Shown piece by piece: positions 1-5,153 of a stretch of DNA of 13,187 bases. The notes beneath the pieces were generated by a model. The model saw only the letters and a list, made by a program, of their open reading frames with translations. It did no database searches and was not told the origin of the DNA. The stretch is taken from positions 1 to 13,187 of the forward strand of contig PLWR01000713.1 in the NCBI GenBank assembly GCA_003165615.1. The letters are read 5' to 3'. The translations under genes were made by a program, and so were the position numbers. This DNA comes from Acidobacteriota bacterium. GTDB lineage: Bacteria > Acidobacteriota > Terriglobia > UBA7540. Within the stretch, counting starts at the first letter, position 1, and the number at the start of each line of letters is the position of its first letter.

Positions 1-186
1 TCGGGTGATCGGGCCTACGCCCGCCAAAGGGCTTCGGCCCGCAGGCGGGTGATCGGGTAATGGCCCCGCCCATGCGCCTGGAGAAAACTCTCCCGGCGGT
101 ACAGATAGCCAGGCGGTAATAGTGAAGAGGGTTGCAAGCAGTGTTGCGGCCAACGCCTTCCGTACAATTATCAAGGGTTTTTCCAT
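1..186 (-). CDS. Possible secreted or membrane-anchored protein, N-terminus only
   Basis: An open frame of 62 codons starts at ATG 186-184 and leaves the window at base 1 without a stop. The first ~40 residues look like a signal peptide or anchor: a charged start (MEKPLIIVRK), a hydrophobic stretch (ALAATLLATLFTITAWL) and then PPGEFSPGAWA, which could hold a cleavage site. After that the frame reads through a hairpin-rich repeat (3-57) that looks intergenic, giving a Pro/Gly-rich stretch. I see no clear Shine-Dalgarno sequence. It lies 57 bases beyond the hpnE stop on the same strand, so it could be a later gene of the hopanoid cluster. Equally it could be a short open frame in a GC-rich repeat. 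I do not recognise the product. Confidence 0.35.
   Translation of the reverse strand, partial: MEKPLIIVRKALAATLLATLFTITAWLSVPPGEFSPGAWAGPLPDHPPAGRSPLAGVGPITR
3..57. repeat. Hairpin-rich intergenic repeat with duplicated GGGTGATCGGG
   Basis: GGGTGATCGGG occurs at 3-13 and again at 47-57. Between the copies is a nested inverted repeat: CCCGCC (20-25) pairs with GGCGGG (44-49), and inside it GGGC-TTC-GGCCC can pair. This is dispersed-repeat architecture, although the minus strand stays open through it. Confidence 0.5.
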
Positions 187-217
187 GGGTGACACCGTTG
201 GGAAAAAGGAGCCGGAA

Positions 218-238
218 GATTGGTGATTGGTGATCGGA
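218..238. repeat. 7-bp tandem repeat, GATTGGT type, 3 units
   Basis: Units GATTGGT, GATTGGT, GATCGGA lie head to tail in the gap left of hpnE. It is one of four heptamer arrays around the hopanoid genes. Confidence 0.6.
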
Positions 239-242
239 TGAT

Positions 243-1655
243 TCAAAACCGCAAACCTCCATTCGCTAAATCGTGAATTTTGACTCCTGGCTCCTGACTC
301 CTGACTCCTGACTCCTCTGGTTTACCGGTCTGCAGAAGTTCTCTGGCCGCAGTGTACCCGCTCTGCACGGCGCCTTCAATGGTGGCGGGCAGGCCCGTGG
401 CGGTCCAATCGCCTGCCAGAAAGAACCCCTGTATGGGTGTGCGGGCAGGTGGCCGAAGGGGCTCAGCCTCCGGGCTCGGAGAGAAGGTTGCGAAGCGCTC
501 TTTGATGACGAGCGAGTGCAACAGCTTGGCCTTGCGGACCGCCGGCAAGGCTGCGCCCAACTCTCGCAACGCGATGGCCAGCAATTCTTCCTTGGACCGG
601 CTGACGTGCTCGTGCGCGCCGCTGAGGACCAGCGAGACGTAGTGGTCGCTCGAATTCAGGATGCGGCTCTTGTCAAAAAGCCATTGCATGGTCGTTCCGC
701 GCATGCCCACCAACTCGAGATCGGTGATGGGCGCGTCAAACCACAGGTTGATGGAGATGATGGGCGCGGGACGTAGCGCCAGGGCCCCGGCAAAGAACGG
801 CTCGGCGCGCAGTAAATCGCCGGGCAGCACGACGGCGAGCTGTTGCCAGGGCACGGCGGAAATCACGGCAAGGCACTCGATGATTTCACCAGCGCCCAAA
901 TCCACACCTCGGCAGGCGCCCTCGGAAATCAGCAATTGCTTTACGCTGCGCCCGGTTTGCACACGCCCGCCACGCGCTTCGATGTATGCGGTGGCTGCGG
1001 TGGTGTAGCACTCACTCAACCCTACGCGCGCGAGGCCCAGGCGCGAGTCGGCGGGAGAGGAGAACAGCGCCAGCCGCAGGACGCGCTCAAAAAGCTGCGC
1101 GGAAGCAATGCGTGGATCTTCATTCATCGCCGCAATGCAGAGCAAATCCCAGAAATTGCGCTGAAGGCCTTCCGATTGGCGCCGCCGGTTAAGCCACGCC
1201 GTGACAGTCTCAATCGGAGTGGGAGCGGAGGTTGTGCCGGCATTGCGCAGGCCCTTACCCAATCGCAGCACTTCCAATTTTTGCTTGAACGAGAAACTCC
1301 GTGAGCGCAACACTCCCAAAAGCAGATGCCAGGGCGAAGGCCAGTCCGGGCAGTCGAGACGCGTGAGGCGGCCGTCGCGGTCGAGAAACGGCACCGCGAG
1401 CCGGGGCTGAAAATGCAGCCGGTCGAGAGTTCCAATGGTTTTGAGAAACTGGATGGTAGAGTGGTAACAGCCCATGAAGAGGTGCTGGCCGTTGTCCACA
1501 ATCGAACCGGTGGTGGGATCGCAAAAGGAACGAGCCCGCCCGCCCAGATGCGGCTTTTGTTCGAGCAGGCAAACCCGCTTGCCTGCCTCGGACAACGCCA
1601 CCCCCGCCGCCAGGCCGGCGAATCCGCCACCGATGATGATTACTTCGTCGGGCAT
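243..1655 (-). CDS. hpnE: HpnE, hydroxysqualene dehydroxylase (squalene-associated FAD-dependent desaturase)
   Basis: HpnE is an FAD enzyme that reductively removes the hydroxyl of hydroxysqualene to give squalene, the last step of the HpnCDE route to hopanoid precursors. The 470-residue product opens with a dinucleotide-binding fold: GGGFAG at 9-14, then the acidic E32 of LLEQ expected to bind the FAD ribose, then GGRARS at 38-43, typical of amine-oxidase/phytoene-desaturase-like flavoproteins. Near the C-terminus, AGDWTATGLPATIEGA (about 414-429) is the second FAD motif of the family. The body matches HpnE length; the last ~20 residues do not. They come from the 7-bp repeat at 281-315 and the following spacer, so the tail looks acquired. 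The ATG sits directly against another heptamer array and has no visible Shine-Dalgarno sequence. It is the last gene of hpnC-hpnD-hpnE. Confidence 0.93.
   Translation of the reverse strand: MPDEVIIIGGGFAGLAAGVALSEAGKRVCLLEQKPHLGGRARSFCDPTTGSIVDNGQHLFMGCYHSTIQFLKTIGTLDRLHFQPRLAVPFLDRDGRLTRLDCPDWPSPWHLLLGVLRSRSFSFKQKLEVLRLGKGLRNAGTTSAPTPIETVTAWLNRRRQSEGLQRNFWDLLCIAAMNEDPRIASAQLFERVLRLALFSSPADSRLGLARVGLSECYTTAATAYIEARGGRVQTGRSVKQLLISEGACRGVDLGAGEIIECLAVISAVPWQQLAVVLPGDLLRAEPFFAGALALRPAPIISINLWFDAPITDLELVGMRGTTMQWLFDKSRILNSSDHYVSLVLSGAHEHVSRSKEELLAIALRELGAALPAVRKAKLLHSLVIKERFATFSPSPEAEPLRPPARTPIQGFFLAGDWTATGLPATIEGAVQSGYTAARELLQTGKPEESGVRSQEPGVKIHDLANGGLRF
281..315. repeat. 7-bp tandem repeat, TGACTCC type, 5 units (inside the hpnE 3' end)
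   Basis: Five head-to-tail units: TGACTCC, TGGCTCC, then TGACTCC three times. The array lies inside the hpnE frame and encodes the ESGVRSQEPGV part of its C-terminal tail. Its unit is the same as the first unit of the array at 1759-1793. Confidence 0.85.
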
Positions 1656-1703
1656 TGTCCGTTGTCCGTGGCCCGTTGTCCGTGGTCAGTTGTCCGTTGC
1701 TAA
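1655..1703. repeat. 7-bp tandem repeat, TTGTCCG type, 7 units, abutting the hpnE start
   Basis: Seven heptamers in strict register: TTGTCCG (1655, 1662, 1676, 1690), with variants TGGCCCG (1669), TGGTCAG (1683) and TTGCTAA (1697). The first base of the array is the first base, on the plus strand, of the paired hpnE ATG. The whole ribosome-binding region of hpnE is therefore repeat. Confidence 0.8.
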
Positions 1704-1710
1704 GAGTCAG

Positions 1711-1752
1711 CGAAAATCGAAACTTGAAAATCGAAACTCGCCACGATTTTCG
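1711..1752. repeat. Direct and inverted repeat between the two heptamer arrays
   Basis: GAAAATCGAAACT occurs at 1712-1724 and 1726-1738, 14 bases apart (two heptamers). CGAAAATCG (1711-1719) is the exact reverse complement of CGATTTTCG (1744-1752), so the segment can fold. It fills the centre of the hpnD-hpnE gap. Confidence 0.5.
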
Positions 1753-1758
1753 AGGTTC

Positions 1759-1793
1759 TGACTCCGGACTCTGGACCTCGGACTTAGGACCTT
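1759..1793. repeat. 7-bp tandem repeat, GGACTC type, 5 units, running into the hpnD stop
   Basis: Units TGACTCC, GGACTCT, GGACCTC, GGACTTA, GGACCTT are in strict 7-bp register. The last base of the array is the first plus-strand base of the hpnD stop triplet (1793-1795). Confidence 0.75.
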
Positions 1794-2647
1794 CATTTCT
1801 GCCACTCCGCTCCCAGGTAAACCTTGACCGCGGTCCAGAGCTTCACGGCGCGGGGAACGCGCACCCGCTTTCCGAATACGTTGTAGCAGCGTTTTTGGAT
1901 GCGTTTCAGAATGCCCCAGTAAATCGAAGCCATAATTTCCGCGGCCTTCATCGACGGCCGGTCTTCGGGCGGAAGCATCTGGCGCGCCAAATCGAAGTAA
2001 TGCCGGGCGCGGTCGCATTCAAACTGCATTAATTCGATGAAGGAATCATTGTACGTGCCCGCCAGCAAATCGGCGGCCCTAACGCTGAAGCGTTCCAAAT
2101 CCTCTTGGGGAAGATAGATGCGTCCGCGCTGGGCGTCTGTCTGAATGTCACGCAGAATATTGACGAGTTGCAACGCCTTGCCCAGGTTCACGGCGTAATC
2201 CCGCGTGCGGGGATTTTGATAACCGAAAATTTCGATGCAGATCAAACCGATCGTCGAGGCCACGCGGTAGCAATACAGGGACAACTCTTCAAACGTCTCA
2301 TAGCGGGCGCCGGTCAAATCCATTTCCAGGCCCAGGATCAAGTCCTCGAAGGGCTGCCGGGGGATATTGAATCGCTTGATGCCTTCTGCCAAAGCGCGTA
2401 ATTCCGCCGAGTCGAGTTGGCTGGAATCTTGCGCGTAACACGCATCCAGCGCCTGCCGATAACGCGCCAGACCGGCAGCGGCCTCCGCAGGGTTGAGGCC
2501 GCTATCGGCGACGTCGTCACCCCGCCGTGCAAAGGCATAGACGGCTTCAATGGCCAGGCGTTTTTCCGGAGGCAGAAATACAAAAGCGTAATAAAAGTTG
2601 GTAACGCGAGCGTTGGTGAAATGGGTGTTTTTCGAGGATGCCTTCAT
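1793..2647 (-). CDS. hpnD: HpnD, presqualene diphosphate synthase
   Basis: HpnD joins two farnesyl diphosphates head to head into presqualene diphosphate, the first committed step of the HpnCDE squalene route. The 284-residue product is of the squalene/phytoene synthase family. It carries the first Asp-rich motif DDVAD (44-48, in AFARRGDDVAD) and the second in NILRDIQTDAQRGRIYLP (163-180, with N163, D167 and D171). NILRD rather than NFWQD before the second motif separates HpnD from HpnC. A longer frame to 2734 exists, but its first 29 residues are Pro/Arg-rich and lie inside hpnC, while the family start fits MKASSKNTHF. This ATG overlaps the hpnC TGA as ATGA, and no Shine-Dalgarno sequence is visible, so translation is probably coupled to hpnC. 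Confidence 0.93.
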   Translation of the reverse strand: MKASSKNTHFTNARVTNFYYAFVFLPPEKRLAIEAVYAFARRGDDVADSGLNPAEAAAGLARYRQALDACYAQDSSQLDSAELRALAEGIKRFNIPRQPFEDLILGLEMDLTGARYETFEELSLYCYRVASTIGLICIEIFGYQNPRTRDYAVNLGKALQLVNILRDIQTDAQRGRIYLPQEDLERFSVRAADLLAGTYNDSFIELMQFECDRARHYFDLARQMLPPEDRPSMKAAEIMASIYWGILKRIQKRCYNVFGKRVRVPRAVKLWTAVKVYLGAEWQK

Positions 2648-3564
2648 GATGGGATGGTAACCGTCGGCGCATGAGTGACGCTTGCGCCGAGCGGCGCCCG
2701 GCGGGCGCGGAAGTAAAGGCGGAGGAAATCCCACTTACTGAGCGAGGGCCGCCGATGAAAAATATCACAGGAAACCGCTTCGATTTTAGAAAGAATTTCC
2801 GTCCCGCCCAACCACGTCAGGCGTAATTGCGTGCGCAGTTTGGCTTGAACTTCCTCCGGCAAACTTCTTCCCCGCTCGAAAAACTCGCGCGTGCGGGCAA
2901 TTTCAAACGCCAGCAATTCCCGCCAGCGCGTGTCGGCACGTCCGGCGCGCAGGTCCTCAAGCGTGTAATGGAAGCGCGCCATATCCTCCTGTGGCAGATA
3001 AATGCGGTCGCGGGAGAAATCAACGGCGACATCCTGCCAAAAGTTGGTGAGCTGGAGGGCGGTGCAAATGTTATCCGAAAGCTCAAACAGGTGCGGGTCG
3101 TGATACCCAAATAGTTCCAGCACCAGCCGCCCCACCGGGTTGGCGGAACACGTGCAGTAAGTAAGCAGGGAATTGAAATTCGGATGGCGGCTCACCTTCA
3201 CGTCCGACTCAAAGGCGTGCAGCAGGTTTTCAAAATTCTGGCGTGAGAGTTGAAACCGCTCTGCGCTGTCGTGCAACGCCAGGAAAACCGGGTGATCGAT
3301 TTTCCTCACGTAGCTGGCCGCGAGCTTCGAGCGCCAATCGGCCAGCTTTTCGAGACGGTTTTCAACGCCCGGCTCATCGGCAACGTCGTCAGCGTAACGG
3401 GCGAAGGCATAAACCGCCGCCAGCGCGTCGCGCTTGTCGCGGGGGACAAGATACGAGGCGGTGGGGAAATTCTCGTAATGCCGGCTCGCCATCCGGCGGC
3501 ACTCCGCGTAGGCGGCGCGCAACTCATTTTCAGATGCAAACATAAATCGGAACCTGCGTTTCAT
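2644..3564 (-). CDS. hpnC: HpnC, hydroxysqualene synthase (squalene synthase-like)
   Basis: HpnC converts presqualene diphosphate to hydroxysqualene, which HpnE then reduces. The 306-residue product has the fold markers of squalene/phytoene synthases: AFARYADDVADEPG with DDVAD at 59-63, and NFWQDVAVDFSRDRIYLP (174-191) with N174, D178 and D182. The NFWQD form is typical of HpnC. It is the first gene of the operon and overlaps hpnD by 4 bases. The ATG at 3564 is favoured because AGGAAG stands about 8 bases upstream. A second ATG at 3543 (giving MFASENEL) has a weaker site but may match the family N-terminus better. The promoter must lie in the repeat-rich region upstream, close to the prophage end; I could not find convincing -35/-10 boxes. 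Confidence 0.93.
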   Translation of the reverse strand: MKRRFRFMFASENELRAAYAECRRMASRHYENFPTASYLVPRDKRDALAAVYAFARYADDVADEPGVENRLEKLADWRSKLAASYVRKIDHPVFLALHDSAERFQLSRQNFENLLHAFESDVKVSRHPNFNSLLTYCTCSANPVGRLVLELFGYHDPHLFELSDNICTALQLTNFWQDVAVDFSRDRIYLPQEDMARFHYTLEDLRAGRADTRWRELLAFEIARTREFFERGRSLPEEVQAKLRTQLRLTWLGGTEILSKIEAVSCDIFHRRPSLSKWDFLRLYFRARRAPLGASVTHAPTVTIPS

Positions 3565-3670
3565 TATAGGGCTTCCTGAGCATCTCCGGAAACCCGATTG
3601 TGATAAACGAGATCAATGAGGCAACCCCTTAAGGGAATCGGCCGGCGCGGGGTATGAGGGGCCAGAGTTG

Positions 3671-3710
3671 GTGGCGTTGGATGGCGTTGGATGGCGTTGG
3701 AAGGCGTTGG
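3671..3710. repeat. 10-bp tandem repeat, ATGGCGTTGG type, 4 units
   Basis: Units GTGGCGTTGG, ATGGCGTTGG, ATGGCGTTGG, AAGGCGTTGG stand head to tail upstream of hpnC. The 10-bp period sets it apart from the 7-bp arrays inside the operon. Confidence 0.85.
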
Positions 3711-3770
3711 ACAGAGGCTGATTAATTTCAAGAAGATGGGGGTGATTTGCAGGCGGGCGGCCAAAAAGGG

Positions 3771-3957
3771 ATGGGCCAGAATTCGTGGCGCGGGATGATG
3801 CTTTCTCACAGTGACAAACAGTCAGTTGTATTGAAAACTAAAGACTTACATTGCGGCGGCGAAAGAAAAATTGTAAAATCCAAAAGTGTAGGTCAAAACT
3901 GGGAAGTGGCGCGTTTTCAATAGCTTAATTTTTTTATGGGCCAGAATTCGTGGCGCG
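3771..3957. repeat. 22-bp exact direct repeat (3771-3792 and 3936-3957) with a third diverged copy at 3658-3676
   Basis: Both copies contain GGGCCAGAATTCGTGGCG within an identical 22-base stretch; they start 165 bases apart. GGGCCAGAGTTGGTGGCG near 3658 differs by two bases, and it shares a following GGATG with the first copy. GCCA and TGGC inside the unit form short inverted arms. Three copies in about 300 bases suggest a dispersed host repeat. A boundary duplication cannot be excluded. Confidence 0.75.
3829..3922. repeat. 10-bp perfect inverted repeat in an AT-rich segment
   Basis: TATTGAAAAC (3829-3838) and GTTTTCAATA (3913-3922) are exact reverse complements, 74 bases apart. The left arm belongs to TGTATTGA (3827-3834), which equals the first eight bases of the phage Mu left end as I remember it. 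Role unknown. Confidence 0.55.
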
Positions 3958-3993
3958 CGATTTTTGAAAGGAGCGGCCTAGACGACGGAAATA

Positions 3994-4155
3994 TGTGCGA
4001 AAAGCGATATCGGAAGAAGGCGTGAAAACGATGCGACAAAACGAAAACAACGAGAAGATGCGAAATGCCATACTTGGGAAGTGTTAAAAGAGCATCCGAA
4101 CTAAGTGTGAAAAGCGCAAACTGGCAAGACGGGAAGAGAATAAGGTGACAAGATG
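3994..4155 (+). promoter_or_regulatory. Array of gTGcGAAAA-like motifs, candidate transposase-binding sites of the left end
   Basis: Same-orientation motifs are TGTGCGAAAAGCG (3994), GCGTGAAAACG (4020), GATGCGACAAAACG (4030), GATGCGAAATGCC (4057), AGTGTTAAAAGAG (4080), AGTGTGAAAAGCG (4104) and GGTGACAAGATG (4144). Most successive starts are 23-27 bases apart. MuA end sites in phage Mu are about 22 bp and end in CGAAAR; at the left end of Mu that core points inward, as here. The purine-rich composition of the strand could produce part of the pattern by chance. Confidence 0.4.
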
Positions 4156-4185
4156 AGAAGATGGGAAAGTGTGGGGCGAGCGGGG

Positions 4186-4216
4186 CCGGAGGCCGGGCAT
4201 GGTGTCCGGCCTCCGG
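4186..4216 (-). terminator. Strong hairpin after the last leftward prophage gene
   Basis: CCGGAGGCCGG (4186-4196) and CCGGCCTCCGG (4206-4216) form an 11-bp perfect stem with a 9-base loop, eight bases past the stop of the 115-residue gene. No T-run follows on the minus strand, so it would be a non-classical terminator or an mRNA 3'-end protector. It could limit read-through from the prophage into hpnC, which lies on the same strand. Confidence 0.55.
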
Positions 4217-4224
4217 AGATTAAG

Positions 4225-4572
4225 CTAGTCCCAACATGGGTCGAGCGGCCTTCCCGAGCTGATCCACCTCGCTATCTGGATATCTTCTTGAATGACTTTC
4301 ATGACCATCGCCAGAGCATCCAGCGATGTCTCGCTCTCAGTTTGGCCTAGAGCCATGTCCTCCACAATCGTGCAAAGCATAATAGCTCTTCGGTGCATCT
4401 CAGAAATAACGTCCTGTTCTCCGTTAACACTCAGGTGAGCCTCGGCCAAAACAACGATCAGTTTTTGCCAGGGCGCAAGTTCGTCTTTTCTTTCCTCGTT
4501 AGATGGCGTGGGCAGCGTGGGCAGCGGATGGGGCTGCTCGTTTTGTTTTGATATGATCTTCTTAGCCTTCAT
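4225..4572 (-). CDS. Small conserved-looking prophage protein, unknown function
   Basis: A 115-residue product starting MKAKK, with a Pro-rich, charged N-terminal 30 residues and then a mostly helical body (LAPWQKLIVVLAEAHL, and AIMLCTIVEDMALGQ to QEDIQIAR). There is no signal peptide, metal site or recognisable domain. AAGGAGG lies about 10 bases before the ATG. It is the last gene of the leftward operon, followed at once by the hairpin at 4186-4216. It may be a diverged paralogue of the next protein upstream: both start MKAK, share the leader repeat, and have a loosely alignable C-terminal helix (RRAIML...ALAMVMKVIQEDIQIAR against RQACAL...ITGLVVESIRLQVDIMR). The same place in Mu-like phages holds accessory early genes, but I cannot assign a role. 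Confidence 0.7.
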   Translation of the reverse strand: MKAKKIISKQNEQPHPLPTLPTPSNEERKDELAPWQKLIVVLAEAHLSVNGEQDVISEMHRRAIMLCTIVEDMALGQTESETSLDALAMVMKVIQEDIQIARWISSGRPLDPCWD

Positions 4573-4636
4573 AGTAAACTAGCCTCCTTTGTGGTTTAGG
4601 GGCCGTTCGCTACCGATAGCAGCGGGCAGCCCCGAC
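4562..4636 (-). repeat. Hairpin leader repeat, copy 2 (before the 115-residue gene)
   Basis: This ~75-bp unit also occurs at 5071-5144. Both copies cover the first codons (MKAK), the AAGGAGG site, a conserved spacer and a hairpin. Here the hairpin spans 4599-4633: GGGGC pairs with GCCCC and CGCT with AGCG, around a small internal loop. No T-run follows, so it looks like a structured 5' leader rather than a terminator. Confidence 0.7.
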
Positions 4637-4673
4637 AAGATATGAAAACATCAATTCAAGGGAAACCTGCATA

Positions 4674-5081
4674 TCAGGCCGCTTCTGATCCTTCAGCCAG
4701 GGCTTGGTTCCTTCCGTTGCATAGGTCAAACAGACGGGTGGAAGCCAGCCGCATGATGTCCACTTGGAGCCGGATCGACTCCACGACCAATCCGGTGATG
4801 GGTTCAGCTAACGTGCTATGTTGAGCGTGCAGGCCCACGTCTGCTAAGTCAGCCTGAATCAGAAGCGCGCAGGCTTGCCTGTAAGCCCACTCGCCAGAGT
4901 CCTCGCAATCCACGATGGACGGCTCAGGGTTTCGGTAGAGCTTTTCCAGGACATCGTTTACCACAGACAGTGCCGAGAACTTACTCAAGTCGATCAGCGG
5001 TAGCGCCGGTTGTTTGGGTGGCTCGACAGCAAGAGATTCGAGCCGTTTGCCTTTCTTTGGTACAGTGGATTTAGCCTTCAT
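4674..5081 (-). CDS. Small prophage protein, unknown function, possible paralogue of its downstream neighbour
   Basis: A 135-residue product starting MKAKSTVPKKGKRLE, with a basic N-terminus, then a Pro-rich linker (about 17-30) and a helical body with a DCEDSGEWAYRQACALL stretch and an amphipathic C-terminal helix (ITGLVVESIRLQVDIMRLAS). I do not recognise a domain. AAGGAGG lies about 10 bases before the ATG, the same spacing as in the next gene, because the whole start region is duplicated. It lies 72 bases after the MuB-type gene and 101 bases before the 115-residue gene on the same strand, in the leftward early operon. Function might be an accessory to transposition or a host-directed early protein; this is only inferred from position. 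Confidence 0.7.
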   Translation of the reverse strand: MKAKSTVPKKGKRLESLAVEPPKQPALPLIDLSKFSALSVVNDVLEKLYRNPEPSIVDCEDSGEWAYRQACALLIQADLADVGLHAQHSTLAEPITGLVVESIRLQVDIMRLASTRLFDLCNGRNQALAEGSEAA

Positions 5082-5144
5082 GGGAGCACTTCCTCCTTTG
5101 TGGGTTAGGGGCTGCCCGCTGTTTGTGCAGCGAGCAGTCCCGAC
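5071..5144 (-). repeat. Hairpin leader repeat, copy 1 (before the 135-residue gene)
   Basis: Homologue of the unit at 4562-4636. The hairpin is stronger here: CTGCCCGCTG (5112-5121) pairs with CAGCGAGCAG (5128-5137) with one G-T pair, extended by GGGG/TCCC flanks, giving about 14 bp around a 6-base loop (5108-5141). The arm sequences differ from the other copy while a stem is kept in both. The SD segment GGAG could also pair with CTCC just before the ATG. Confidence 0.7.
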
Positions 5145-5153
5145 TTACAAAAC

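Larger units (their letters stand above)
3565..4224. other. 660-bp gene-free region between hpnC and the first prophage gene
   Basis: No open frame here looks coding. From left to right it holds the hpnC upstream region with the palindrome CCCTTAAGGG (3626-3635), a diverged repeat copy (3658-3676), a 10-bp tandem repeat (3671-3710), two exact 22-bp direct repeats, an AT-rich stretch (about 3820-3945) with a 10-bp inverted repeat, an array of GAAAA motifs (3994-4155) and a strong hairpin (4186-4216). The base composition shifts to AT-rich in the middle. The junction of host and prophage must be in this region. Confidence 0.7.

Noticed and set aside
352..1703. Several plus-strand open frames of 68-153 codons across hpnE
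   Set aside because: They are antisense to a gene with clear FAD motifs, have Arg/Pro-rich compositions typical of GC-rich shadow frames, and show no domain.
2648..2734. Longer hpnD start adding 29 residues
   Set aside because: The extra part is Pro/Arg-rich, lies inside hpnC and is not family-like; the ATGA overlap supports 2647.
3562..3569. TATAAT overlapping the hpnC start as a -10 box
   Set aside because: Transcription from it would begin inside the gene, and no matching -35 was found.
3626..3635. Palindrome CCCTTAAGGG upstream of hpnC as an operator
   Set aside because: A single 10-bp palindrome with no second copy or regulator to link it to; too little support.
218..3710. CRISPR array for the short repeats
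   Set aside because: Units are 7 or 10 bp with no spacers, and no cas gene is nearby.
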